Shown: positions 1 to 13,600, counted from the first letter of the stretch. The stretch: 64,000 nt of DNA from Brachycybe producta (GCA_036925085.1 JAUPFP010000053.1:186001-250000), one strand, 5' to 3'. Made by a program: numbers and translations. Notes: a model not told the origin generated them from the letters alone.

Positions 1-787
1 GCATTCCTGATTGTCCAAAGAATGCAATGAAAATAACTGCTTCATTCTACATCAATTAGTTCATTTGCAATGAATTTTAGAATTTACAAATCCATGAGCA
101 AGCTTAGACACTTCAATGACGCCCACTTTGAACTGGTGTAACTTTTGAAGCATGCAGTGCACACCGGAATTGAAGACCTCCCTGCATTTCTGAATGTCCT
201 AGAAATGCAATGCATCTAACAGCTTCATTCTATGTCCATTATTTCATTTGAAACGATTTTTAGAATTTACAAATCCATGAGCAAGCTTAGACCCTTCAAT
301 GATGCCCACTTTGAACTGTTGTATTTTTTGAAGAATGCAGTGCACACTGGAATTGAAGACATCACTGAATTCCTGATTGTCCAAAGAACGCAATGAAAAT
401 AACTGCTTCATTCTACATCAATTAGTTCATTTGCAATGAATTTTAGAATTTACAAATCCATGAGCAAGCTTAGACACTTCAATGACACCCACTTTGAACT
501 GGTGTAACTTTTGAAGCATACAGTGCACACTGGAATTGAAGACATCGCTGCATTCCTGATTGTACAAGGAATGCAATGCATCTAACAGCTCCATTCTAAA
601 AAAATGAGTAAAAATTGTCAAAAAATGACATTTTTTCATGAGTACCCGTGTTGGAAGTTTTTCAAAAAACGGCAATAAATGAAATAACTGGTGTAACTTT
701 TGAAACATGCAGTGCACACCGGAATTGAAGACATCACTGCATTCCTGATTGTCCAAAGAACGCAATGAAAATAACTGCTTCATTTTA

Positions 788-970
788 CATCAATTAGTTC
801 ATTTGCAATGAATTTTAGAATTTACAAATCCATGAGCAAGCTTAGACACTTCAATGACGCCCACTTTGAACTGGTGTAACTTTTGGAGCATGCAGTGCAC
901 ACTGGTATTGAAGACATCGCTGCATTCCTGATTGTACAAGGAATGCAATGCATCTAACAGCTCCATTCTA
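788..970 (+). repeat. Representative A1 monomer (183 bp)
   Basis: Defined by cutting after the CATTCTA-like junction. The 5' half starts ATCAATTAGTTCATTTGCAA, includes the HindIII-type AAGCTT and the phrase TTAGACACTTCAATGACGCC, and ends GAACTGGTGTAAC. The 3' half reads GACATCGCTGCATTCCTGAT and ends GCATCTAACAGCTCCATTCTA. In the array this tail is almost always followed by a B monomer, so the tail and the next monomer type are linked. Confidence 0.9.
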
Positions 971-1159
971 CAAAAATTAGTAAAAATTGTCAAAAAATGA
1001 CATTTTTTCATGAGTACCCATGTTGGAAGTTTTTCAAAAAACGGCAAAAAATGAAATAACTGGTGTAACTTTTGAAGCATGCAGTGCACACCGGAATTGA
1101 AGACCTCCCTGCATTTCTGAATGTCCTAGAAATGCAATGCATCTCACAGCTTCATTCTA
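971..1159 (+). repeat. Representative B monomer (189 bp) with phased A-tracts
   Basis: The 5' half is diverged from the A classes and rich in homopolymer tracts. A-runs begin at 972, 982 and 992, a T-run at 1003, a T-run at 1030, and A-runs at 1036 and 1046. The segment 992-1008 is AAAAAATGACATTTTTT, an inverted repeat with 8-bp arms round one base. Positions 1029-1042 form a second small dyad (GTTTTT, CA, AAAAAC). The 3' half is the shared core followed by GACCTCCCTGCATTTCTGAA and GTCCTAGAAATGCAATGCAT. That tail normally leads into A2. The B class lacks the AAGCTT site. Confidence 0.9.
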
Positions 1160-1342
1160 CATCCATTAGTTCATTTGAAACGATTTTTAGAACTTACAAA
1201 TCCATGAGCAAGCTTAGACCCTTCAATGATGCCCACTTTGAACTGTTGTATTTTTTGAAGCATGCAGTGCACACTGGAATTGAAGACATCACTGCATTCC
1301 TGATTGTCCAAAAAATGCAATGAAAATAACAGCTTCATTCTA
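1160..1342 (+). repeat. Representative A2 monomer (183 bp)
   Basis: Close relative of A1, distinguished by CATTAGTTCATTTGAAACGA, by TTAGACCCTTCAATGATGCC instead of TTAGACACTTC, and by TTGAACTGTTGTATTTTTTG. Its tail reads GACATCACTGCATTCCTGAT and ends GCAATGAAAATAACAGCTTC. This GAAAATAAC tail normally precedes A1, closing the A1-B-A2 cycle. Confidence 0.9.
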
Positions 1343-4300
1343 CATCAATTAGTTCATTTGCAATGAATTTTAGAATTTACAAATCCATGAGCAAGCTTAG
1401 ACACTTCAATGACGCCCACTTTGAACTGGTGTAACTTTTGAAGCATGCAGTGCACACTGGAATTGAAGACATCGCTGCATTATTGATTGTACAAGGAATG
1501 CAATGCATCTAACAGCTCCATTCTACGAAAATTAGTAAAAATTGTCAAAAAATGACATTTTTTCATGAGTACCCATGTTGGAAGTTTTTCAAAAAACGGC
1601 AAAAAATGAAATAACTGGTGTAACTTTTGAAGCATGCAGTGCACACCACAATTGAAGACCTCCCTGCATTCCTGATTGTCCAAGAAATGCAATGCATTTA
1701 ACAGCTTCATTCTACGTCCATTAGTTCATTTGAAACGAATTTTAGAATTTACAAATCCATGAGCAAGCTTTAGACCCTTCAATGATGCCCACTTTGAACT
1801 GTTGTATTTTTTGAAGCATGCAGTGCACACTGGAATTGAAGACATCACTGCATTCCTGATTGTCCAAAGAACGCAATGAAAATAACTGCTTCATTCTACA
1901 TCAATTAGTTCATTTGCAATGAATTTTAGAATTTACAAATCCATGAGCAAGCTTAGACACTTCAATGACTTTGAACTGGTGTAACTTTTGGAGCATGCAG
2001 TGCACACTGGAATTGAAGACATCGCTGCATTCCTGATTGTACAAGGAATGCAATGCATCTAACATCTCCATTCTGCAAAAATTAGTAAAAATTGTCAAAA
2101 AATGACATTTTTTCATAAGTACCCATGTTGGAAGTTTTTCAAAAAACGGCAAAAAATGAAATAACTGGTGTAACTTTTGAAGCATGCAGTGCACACCGGA
2201 ATTGAAGACCTCCCTGCATTTCTGAATGTCCTAGAAATGCAATGCATCTAACAGCTTCATTCTATGTCCATTAGTTCATTTGAAACGATTTTTAGAATTT
2301 ACAAATCCATGAGCAAGCTTAGACCCTTCAATGACGCCCACTTTGAACTGTTGTATTTTTTGAAGAATGCAGTGCACACTGGAATTGAAGACATCACTGA
2401 ATTCCTGATTGTCCAAAGAACGCAATGAAAATAACAACTTCATTCTACATCAATTAGTTCATTTGCAATGAATTTTAGAATTTACAAATCCATGAACAAG
2501 CTTAGACCCTTCAATGATGCCCACTTTGAACTGTTGTATTTTTTGAAGCATGCAGTGCATACTGGAATTGAAGAAATCACTGCATTCCTGATTGTCCAAA
2601 AAATGCAATGAAAATAACAGCTTCATTCTACAACAATTAGTTCATTTGCAATGAATTTTAGAATTTACAAATCCATGAGCAAGCTTAGACACTTCAATGA
2701 CGCCCACTTTGAACTGGTGTAACTTTTGAAGCATGCAGTGCACACTGGAATTGAAGACATCGCTGCATTCCTGATTGTACAAGGAATGCAATGCATCTAA
2801 CAGCTCTATTCTATAAAAATTAGTAAAAATTGTCAAAAAATGACATTTTTTCATGAGTACCCATGTTGGAAGTTTTTCAAAAAACGGCAAAAAATGAAAT
2901 AACTGGTGTAACTTTTGAAGCATGCAGTGCACACCGGAATTTAAGACATCACTGCATTCCTGATTGTCCAAAGAACGCAATGAAAATAACTGCTTCATTC
3001 TACATCAATTAGTTCATTTGCAATGAATTTTAGAATTTACAAATCCATGAGCAAGCTTAGACACTTCAATGACGCCCACTTTGAACTGGTGTAACTTTTG
3101 AAGCATACAGTGCACACTGGAATTGAAGACATCGCTGCATTCCTGATTGTACAAGGAATGCAATGCATCTAACAGCTCCATTCTAAAAAAATGAGTAAAA
3201 ATTGTCAAAAAATGACATTTTTTCATGAGTACCCGTGTTGGAAGTTTTTCAAAAAACGGCAATAAATGAAATAACTGGTGTAACTTTTGAAACATGCAGT
3301 GCACACCGGAATTGAAGACATCACTGCATTCCTGATTGTCCAAAGAATGCAATGAAAATAACTGCTTCATTTTACATCAATTAGTTCATTTGAAATGAAT
3401 TTTAGAATTTACAAATCCATGAGCAAGCTTAGACACTTCAATGACGCCCACTTTGAACTGTTGTATTTTTTGAAGAATGCAGTGCACACAGGAATTGAAG
3501 ACATCACTGAATTCCTGATTGTCCAAAGATTGCAATGAAAATAACAGCTTCATTCTACATCAATTAGTTCATTTGCAATGAATTTTAGAATTTACAAATC
3601 CATAAGCAAGCTTAGACACTTCAATGACGCCCACTTTGAACTGGTGAAACTTTTGAAGCATGCAGTGCACACTGGAATTGAAGACATCGCTGCATTCCTG
3701 ATTGTACAAGGAATGCAATGCATCTAACAGCTCCATTCTAAAAAAATGAGTAAAAATTGTCAAAAAATGACATTTTTTCATGAGTACCCGTGTTGGAAGT
3801 TTTTCAAAAAACGGCAATAAATGAAATAACTGGTGTAACTTTTGAAACATGCAGTGCACACCGGAATTGAAGACATCACTGCATTCCTGATTGTCCAAAA
3901 AACGCAATGAAAATAACTGCTTCATTTTACATCAATTAGTTCATTTGCAATGAATTTTAGAATTTACAAATCCATGAGCAAGCTTAGACACTTCAATGAC
4001 GCCCACTTTGAACTGGTGTAACTTTTGGAGCATGCAGTGCACACTGGTATTGAAGACATCGCTGCATTCCTGATTGTACAAGGAATGCAATGCATCTAAC
4101 AGCTCCATTCTACAAAAATTAGTAAAAATTGTCAAAAAATGACATTTTTTCATGAGTACCCATGTTGGAAGTTTTTCAAAAAACGGCAAAAAATGAAATA
4201 ACTGGTGTAACTTTTGAAGCATGCAGTGCACACCGGAATTGAAGACCACCCTGCATTTCTGAATGTCCTAGAAATGCAATGCATCTCACAGCTTCATTCT

Positions 4301-4621
4301 ACATCCATTAGTTCATTTGAAACGATTTTTAGAACTTACAAATCCATGAGCAAGCTTAGACCCTTCAATGATGCCCACTTTGAACTGTTGTATTTTTTGA
4401 AGCATGCAGTGCACACTGGAATTGAAGACATCACTGCATTCCTGATTGTCCAAAAAATGCAATGAAAATAACAGCTTCATTCTACATCAATTAGTTCATT
4501 TGCAATGAATTTTAGAATTTACAAATCCATGAGCAAGCTTAGACACTTCAATGACGCCCACTTTGAACTGGTGTAACTTTTGAAGCATGCAGTGCACACT
4601 GGAATTGAAGACATCACTGCA

Positions 4622-7600
4622 TTATTGATTGTACAAGGAATGCAATGCATCTAACAGCTCCATTCTACGAAAATTAGTAAAAATTGTCAAAAAATGACAT
4701 TTTTTCATGAGTACCCATGTTGGAAGTTTTTCAAAAAACGGCAAAAAATGAAATAACTGGTGTAACTTTTGAAGCATGCAGTGCACACCACAATTGAAGA
4801 CCTCCCTGCATTCCTGATTGTCCAAGAAATGCAATGCATTTAACAGCTTCATTCTACATCCATTAGTTCATTTGAAACGAATTTTAGAATTTACAAATCC
4901 ATGAGCAAGCTTTAGACCCTTCAATGATGCCCACTTTGAACTGTTGTATTTTTTGAAGCATGCAGTGCACACTGGAATTGAAGACATCACTGCATTCCTG
5001 ATTGTCCAAAGAATGCAATGAAAATAACTGCTTCATTCTACATCAATTAGTTCATTTGCAATGAATTTTAGAATTTACAAATCCATGAGCAAGCTTAGAC
5101 ACTTCAATGACGCCCACTTTGAACTGGTGTAACTTTTGAAGCATACAGTGCACACTGGAATTGAAGACATCGCTGCATTCCTGATTGTACAAGGAATGCA
5201 ATGCATCTAACAGCTCCATTCTAAAAAAAATGAGTAAAAATTGTCAAAAAATGACATTTTTTCATGAGTACCCGTGTTGGAAGTTTTTCAAAAAACGGCA
5301 ATAAATGAAATAACTGGTGTAACTTTTGAAACATGCAGTGCACACCGGAATTGAAGACATCACTGCATTCCTGATTGTCTAAAGAACGCAATGAAAATAA
5401 CTGCTTCATTTTACATCAATTAGTTCATTTGCAATGAATTTTAGAATTTACAAATCCATGAGCAAGCTTAGACACTTCAATGACGCCCACTTTGAACTGG
5501 TGTAACTTTTGGAGCATGCAGTGCACACTGGAATTGAAGACATCGCTGCATTCCTGATTGTACAAGGAATGCAATGCATCTAACAGCTCCATTCTACAAA
5601 AATTAGTAAAAATTGTCAAAAAATGACATTTTTTCATGAGTACCCATGTTGGAAGTTTTTCAAAAAACGGCAAAAAATGAAATAACTGGTGTAACTTTTG
5701 AAGCATGCAGTGCACACCACAATTGAAGACCTCCCTGCATTCCTGATTGTCCAAGAAATGCAATGCATTTAACAGCTTCATTCTACATCCATTAGTTCAT
5801 TTGAAACGAATTTTAGAATTTACAAATCCATGAGCAAGCTTAGACCCTTCAATGACGCCCACTTTGAACTGTTGTATTTTTTGAAGCATGCAGTGCACAC
5901 TGGAATTGAAGACATCACTGCATTCCTGATTGTCCAAAGATTGCAATGAAAATAACAGCTTCATTCTACATTAATTAGTTCATTTGCAATGAATTTTAGA
6001 ATTTACAAATCCATGAGCAAGCTTAGACACTTCAATGACGCCCACTTTGAACTGGTGTAACTTTTGAAGCATGCAGTGCACACTGGAATTGAAGACATCG
6101 CTGCATTCCTTATTGTACAAGGAATGCAATGCATCTAACAGCTCCATTCTACAAAAATTAGTAAAAATTGTCAAAAAATGACATTTTTTCATGAGTACCC
6201 GTGTTGGATTTTTTCAAAAAACGGCAAAAAATGAAATAACCGGTGTAACTTATGAAACATGCAGTGCACACCGGAATTGAAGACCTCCCTGCATTTCTGA
6301 ATGTCCTAGAAATGCAATGCACCTAACAGCTTCATGCTACATTCATTACTTCATTTGAAACAATTTTTAGAATTTACAAATCCATGAGCAAACTTAGACC
6401 CTTCAATGACGCCCACTTTGAACTGTTGTATTTTTTGAAGCATGCAGTGCACACTGGAATTGAAGACCTCGCTGCATTCCTGATTGTACAAGAAATACAA
6501 TGCATCTAACAGCTCCATTCTAAAAAAATTAGTAAAAATTGTCAAAAAATGAAATTTTTTCATGAGTACCCGTGTTGGAAGTTTTTCAAAAAACGGCAAA
6601 AAATGAAATAACTGGTGTAACTTTTGAAGCATGCAGTGCACACCACAATTGAAGACCTCCCTGCATTTCTGAATGTCCTAGAAATGCAATGCATCTAACA
6701 GCTTCATTCTACGTTCATTAGTTCATTTGAAACGATTTTTAGAATTTACAAATCCATGAGCAAGCTTAGACCCTTCAATGACGCCCACTTTGAACTGTTG
6801 TATTTTTTGAAGCATGGAGTGCACACTGGAATTAAAGACATCGCTGCATTCCTGATTGTACAAGGAATGCAATGCATCTAACAGCTCCATTCTACAAATA
6901 TTAGTAAAAATTGTCAAAAAATGACATTTTTTCATGAGTACCCCATGTTGGAAGTTTTTCAAAAAACGGCAAAAAATGAAATAACTTCTCTAACTTTTGA
7001 AGCATGCAGTGCACACCGGAATTGAAGACCTCCCTGCATTTCTGAATGTCCTAGAAATGCAATGCATCTAACAGCTTCATTCTACATCCATTAGTTCATT
7101 TGAAACGATTTTTAGAACTTACAAATCCATGAGCAAGCTTAGACCCTTCAATGATGCCCACTTTGAACTGTTGTATTTTTTGTAGCATGCAGTGCACACT
7201 GGAATTGAAGACATCACTGCATTCCTGATTGTCCAAAAAATGCAATGAAAATAACAGCTTCATTCCACATCAATTAGTTCATTTGCAATGAATTTTAGAA
7301 TTTACAAATCCATGAGCAAGCTTAGACACTTCAATGACGCCCACTTTGAACTGGTGTAACTTTTGAAGCATGCAGTGCACACTGGAATTGAAGACATCGC
7401 TGCATTATTGATTGTACAAGGAATGCAATGCATCTAACAGCTCCATTCTACGAAAATTAGTAAAAATTGTCAAAAAATGACATTTTTTCATGAGTACCCA
7501 TGTTGGAAGTTTTTCAAAAAACGGCAAAAAATGAAATAACTGGTGTAACTTTTGAAGCATGCAGTGCACACCACAATTGAAGACCTCCCTGCATTCCTGA

Positions 7601-10600
7601 TTGTCCAAGAAATGCAATGCATTTAACAGCTTCATTCTACGTCCATTTGTTCATTTGAAACGAATTTTAGAATTTACAAATCCATGAGCAAGCTTTAGAC
7701 CCTTCAATGACGCCCACTTTGAACTGTTGTATTTTTTGAAGCATGCAGTGCACACTGGAATTGAAGACATCACTGCATTCCTGATTGTCCAAAGAACGCA
7801 ATGAAAATAACTGCTTCATTCTATATCAATTAGTTCATTTGCAATGAATTTTAGAATTTACAAATCCATGAGCAAGCTTAGACACTTCAATGACGCCCAC
7901 TTTGAACTGGTGTAACTTTTGAAGCATACAGTGCACACTGGAATTGAAGACATCGCTGCATTCCTGATTGTACAAGGAATGCAATGCATCTAACAGCTCC
8001 ATTCTAAAAAAAATGAGTAAAAATTGTCAAAAAATGACATTTTTTCATGAGTACCCGTGTTGGAAGTTTTTCAAAAAACGGCAATAAATGAAATAACTGG
8101 TGTAACTTTTGAAACATGCAGTGCACACCGGAATTGAAGACATCACTGCATTCCTGATTGTCTAAAGAACGCAATGAAAATAACTGCTTCATTTTACATC
8201 AATTAGTTCATTTGCAATGAATTTTAGAATTTACAAATCCATGAGCAAGCTTAGACACTTCAATGACGCCCACTTTGAACTGGTGTAACTTTTGGAGCAT
8301 GCAGTGCACACTGGAATTGAAGACATCGCTGCATTCCTGATTGTACAAGGAATGCAATGCATCTAACAGCTCCATTCTACAAAAATTAGTAAAAATTGTC
8401 AAAAAATGACATTTTTTCATGAGTACCCATGTTGGAAGTTTTTCAAAAAACGGCAAAAAATGAAATAACTGGTGTAACTTTTGAAGCATGCAGTGCACAC
8501 CACAATTGAAGACCTCCCTGCATTCCTGATTGTCCAAGAAATGCAATGCATTTAACAGCTTCATTCTACATCCATTAGTTCATTTGAAACGAATTTTAGA
8601 ATTTACAAATCCATGAGCAAGCTTAGACCCTTCAATGACGCCCACTTTGAACTGTTGTATTTTTTGAAGCATGCAGTGCACACTGGAATTGAAGACATCA
8701 CTGCATTCCTGATTGTCCAAAGATTGCAATGAAAATAACAGCTTCATTCTACATTAATTAGTTCATTTGCAATGAATTTTAGAATTTACAAATCCATGAG
8801 CAAGCTTAGACACTTCAATGACGCCCACTTTGAACTGGTGTAACTTTTGAAGCATGCAGTGCACACTGGAATTGAAGACATCGCTGCATTCCTTATTGTA
8901 CAAGGAATGCAATGCATCTAACAGCTCCATTCTACAAAAATTAGTAAAAATTGTCAAAAAATGACATTTTTTCATGAGTACCCGTGTTGGATTTTTTCAA
9001 AAAACGGCAAAAAATGAAATAACTTGGGTAACTTATGAAACATGCAGTGCACACCGGAATTGAAGACCTCCCTGCATTTCTGAATGTCCTAGAAATGCAA
9101 TGCATCTAACAGCTTCATGCTACATTCATTACTTCATTTGAAACAATTTTTAGAATTTACAAATCCATGAGCAAGCTTAGACCCTTCAATGATGCCCACT
9201 TTGAACTGTTGTATTTTTTGAAGCATGCAGTGCACACTGGAATTGAAGACCTCGCTGCATTCCTGATTGTACAAGAAATACAATGCATCTAACAGCTCCA
9301 TTCTAAAAAAATTAGTAAAAATTGTCAAAAAATGAAATTTTTTCATGAGTACCCGTGTTGGAAGTTTTTCAAAAAACGGCAAAAAATGAAATAACTGGTG
9401 TAACTTTTGAAGCATGCAGTGCACACCACAATTGAAGACCTCCCTGCATTTCTGAATGTCCGAGAAATGCAATGCATCTAACAGCTTCATTCTACGTTCA
9501 TTAGTTCATTTGAAACGATTTTTAGAATTTACAAATCCATGAGCAAGCTTAGACCCTTCAATGACGCCCACTTTGAACTGTTGTATTTTTTGAAGCATGG
9601 AGTGCACACTGGAATTAAAGACATCGCTGCATTCCTGATTGTACAAGGAATGCAATGCATCTAACAGCTCCATTCTACAAATATTAGTAAAAATTGTCAA
9701 AAAATGACATTTTTTCATGAGTACCCCATGTTGGAAGTTTTTCAAAAAACGGCAAAAAATGAAATAACTTCTCTAACTTTTGAAGCATGCAGTGCACACC
9801 GGAATTGAAGACCTCCCTGCATTTCTGAATGTCCTAGAAATGCAATGCATCTAACAGCTTCATTCTACATCCATTAGTTCATTTGAAACGATTTTTAGAA
9901 CTTACAAATCCATGAGCAAGCTTAGACCCTTCAATGATGCCCACTTTGAACTGTTGTATTTTTTGTAGCATGCAGTGCACACTGGAATTGAAGACATCAC
10001 TGCATTCCTGATTGTCCAAAAAATGCAATGAAAATAACAGCTTCATTCTACATCAATTAGTTCATTTGCAATGAATTTTAGAATTTACAAATCCATGAGC
10101 AAGCTTAGACACTTCAATGACGCCCACTTTGAACTGGTGTAACTTTTGAAGCATGCAGTGCACACTGGAATTGAAGACATCGCTGCATTATTGATTGTAC
10201 AAGGAATGCAATGCATCTAACAGCTCCATTCTACGAAAATTAGTAAAAATTGTCAAAAAATGACATTTTTTCATGAGTACCCATGTTGGAAGTTTTTCAA
10301 AAAACGGCAAAAAATGAAATAACTGGTGTAACTTTTGAAGCATGCAGTGCACACCACAATTGAAGACCTCCCTGCATTCCTGATTGTCCAAGAAATGCAA
10401 TGCATTTAACAGCTTCATTCTACGTCCATTTGTTCATTTGAAACGAATTTTAGAATTTACAAATCCATGAGCAAGCTTTAGACCCTTCAATGACGCCCAC
10501 TTTGAACTGTTGTATTTTTTGAAGCATGCAGTGCACACTGGAATTGAAGACATCACTGCATTCCTGATTGTCCAAAGAACGCAATGAAAATAACTGCTTC

Positions 10601-10617
10601 ATTCTATATCAATTAGT
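4622..10617. repeat. Array domain 2: 2783-bp block copies
   Basis: Blocks at 4622-7404 and 7405-10187 are near-identical with a shift of 2783 bp, about 15 monomers. A partial third copy continues to about 11350. Diagnostic shared variants include a B monomer with GTGTTGGATTTTTTC (3 bp short), the GAAATACAATGCAT tail, GCATGGAGTGCACAC in place of the usual core, and an ATAACTTCTCTAAC B variant. Only satellite is present. Confidence 0.9.
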
Positions 10618-13600
10618 TCATTTGCAATGAATTTTAGAATTTACAAATCCATGAGCAAGCTTAGACACTTCAATGACGCCCACTTTGAACTGGTGTAACT
10701 TTTGAAGCATACAGTGCACACTGGAATTGAAGACATCGCTGCATTCCTGATTGTACAAGGAATGCAATGCATCTAACAGCTCCATTCTAAAAAAATGAGT
10801 AAAAATTGTCAAAAAATGACATTTTTTCATGAGTACCCGTGTTGGAAGTTTTTCAAAAAACGGCAATAAATGAAATAACTGGTGTAACTTTTGAAACATG
10901 CAGTGCACACCGGAATTGAAGACATCACTGCATTCCTGATTGTCTAAAGAACGCAATGAAAATAACTGCTTCATTTTACATCAATTAGTTCATTTGCAAT
11001 GAATTTTAGAATTTACAAATCCATGAGCAAGCTTAGACACTTCAATGATGCCCACTTTGAACTGGTGTAACTTTTGGAGCATGCAGTGCACACTGGAATT
11101 GAAGACATCGCTGCATTCCTGATTGTACAAAGAATGCAATGCATCTAACAGCTCCATTCTACAAAAATTAGTAAAAATTGTCAAAAAATGACATTTTTTC
11201 ATGAGTAGCCATGTTGGAAGTTTTTCAAAAAACGGCAAAAAATGAAATAACTGGTGTAACTTTTGAAGCATGCAGTGCACACCACAATTGAAGACCTCCC
11301 TGCATTCCTGATTGTCCAAGAAATGCAATGCATTTAACAGCTTCATTCTACGTCCATTTGTTCATTTGAAACGAATTTTAGAATTTACAAATCCATGAGC
11401 AAGCTTTAGACCCTTCAATGACGCCCACTTTGAACTGTTGTATTTTTTGAAGCATGCAGTGCACACTGGAATTGAAGACATCACTGCATTCCTGATTGTC
11501 CAAAGAACGCAATGAAAATAACTGCTTCATTCTATATCAATTAGTTCATTTGCAATGAATTTTAGAATTTACAAATCCATGAGCAAGCTTAGACACTTCA
11601 ATGACGCCCACTTTGAACTGGTGTAACTTTTGAAGCATACAGTGCACACTGGAATTGAAGACATCGCTGCATTCCTGATTGTACAAGGAATGCAATGCAT
11701 CTAACAGCTCCATTCTAAAAAAATGAGTAAAAATTGTCAAAAAATGACATTTTTTCATGAGTACCTGTGTTGGAAGTTTTTCAAAAAACGGCAATAAATG
11801 AAATAACTGGTGTAACTTTTGAAACATGCAGTGCACACCGGAATTGAAGACATCACTGCATTCCTGATTGTCTAAAGAACGCAATGAAAATAACTGCTTC
11901 ATTTTACATCAATTAGTTCATTTGCAATGAATTTTAGAATTTACAAATCCATGAGCAAGCTTAGACACTTCAATGACGCCCACTTTGAACTGGTGTAACT
12001 TTTGGAGCATGCAGTGCACACTGGAATTGAAGACATCGCTGCATTCCTGATTGTACAAAGAATGCAATGCATCTAACAGCTCCATTCTACAAAAATTAGT
12101 AAAAATTGTCAAAAAATGACATTTTTTCATGAGTACCCATGTTGGAAGTTTTTCAAAAAACGGCAAAAAATGAAATAACTGGTGTAACTTTTGAAGCATG
12201 CAGTGCACACCACAATTGAAGACCTCCCTGCATTCCTGATTGTCCAAGAAATGCAATGCATTTAACAGCTTCATTCTACGTCCATTTGTTCATTTGAAAC
12301 GAATTTTAGAATTTACAAATCCATGAGCAAGCTTAGACACTTCAATGACGCCCACTTTGAACTGGTGTAACTTTTGAAGCATACAGTGCACACTGGAATT
12401 GAAGACATCGCTGCATTCCTGATTGTACAAGGAATGCAATGCATCTAACAGCTCCATTCTAAAAAAATGAGTAAAAATTGTCAAAAAATGACATTTTTTC
12501 ATGAGTACCCGTGTTGGAAGTTTTTCAAAAAACGGCAATAAATGAAATAACTGGTGTAACTTTTGAAACATGCAGTGCACACCGGAATTGAAGACATCAC
12601 TGCATTCCTGATTGTCTAAAGAACGCAATGAAAATAACTGCTTCATTTTACATCAATTAGTTCATTTGCAATGAATTTTAGAATTTACAAATCCATGAGC
12701 AAGCTTAGACACTTCAATGATGCCCACTTTGAACTGGTGTAACTTTTGGAGCATGCAGTGCACACTGGAATTGAAGACATCGCTGCATTCCTGATTGTAC
12801 AAAGAATGCAATGCATCTAACAGCTCCATTCTACAAAAATTAGTAAAAATTGTCAAAAAATGACATTTTTTCATGAGTAGCCATGTTGGAAGTTTTTCAA
12901 AAAACGGCAAAAAATGAAATAACTGGTGTAACTTTTGAAGCATGCAGTGCACACCACAATTGAAGACCTCCCTGCATTCCTGATTGTCCAAGAAATGCAA
13001 TGCATTTAACAGCTTCATTCTACGTCCATTTGTTCATTTGAAACGAATTTTAGAATTTACAAATCCATGAGCAAGCTTTAGACCCTTCAATGACGCCCAC
13101 TTTGAACTGTTGTATTTTTTGAAGCATGCAGTGCACACTGGAATTGAAGACATCACTGCATTCCTGATTGTCCAAAGAACGCAATGAAAATAACTGCTTC
13201 ATTCTATATCAATTAGTTCATTTGCAATGAATTTTAGAATTTACAAATCCATGAGCAAGCTTAGACACTTCAATGACGCCCACTTTGAACTGGTGTAACT
13301 TTTGAAGCATACAGTGCACACTGGAATTGAAGACATCGCTGCATTCCTGATTGTACAAGGAATGCAATGCATCTAACAGCTCCATTCTAAAAAAATGAGT
13401 AAAAATTGTCAAAAAATGACATTTTTTCATGAGTACCTGTGTTGGAAGTTTTTCAAAAAACGGCAATAAATGAAATAACTGGTGTAACTTTTGAAACATG
13501 CAGTGCACACCGGAATTGAAGACATCACTGCATTCCTGATTGTCTAAAGAACGCAATGAAAATAACTGCTTCATTTTACATCAATTAGTTCATTTGCAAT

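Larger units (their letters stand above)
788..1342 (+). repeat. Basic higher-order unit A1-B-A2 (555 bp)
   Basis: A clean example of the trimer. Monomers of 183, 189 and 183 bp follow one another, and each has a tail specific to the next type. Exact 555-bp spacing is seen, for example, between the units starting near 28066 and 28621. Because each tail predicts the next monomer, the trimer rather than the monomer has been the main unit of amplification. Confidence 0.88.
1..4621. repeat. Array domain 1: 3142-bp block copies
   Basis: The stretch from about 427 to 1855 recurs at about 3569 to 4997, a shift of 3142 bp or about 17 monomers. Shared rare variants show this is a block copy rather than chance phase. 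Both copies carry a B monomer with AATAAATGAAATAAC, an A2 with CATCTCACAGC at its entry, and a GCAAGCTTTAGACCC insertion variant. Nothing but satellite is present. Confidence 0.85.

Noticed and set aside
427-783. Recurring 118-codon minus-strand open frames (first of many) as a tandem gene family
   Set aside because: They start and stop at fixed places in the satellite, vary with monomer order, are cut by one-base differences between neighbouring blocks (for example 7 versus 8 A's near 8010 and 10790), and have no recognisable domain. The repeat explains them fully.
1072-1323. Plus-strand 83-codon frames repeated through the array
   Set aside because: Same reasoning: the frame opens only when a B tail has CATCTCACAGC in place of CATCTAACAGC, a single-base loss of a stop. 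No support as a gene.
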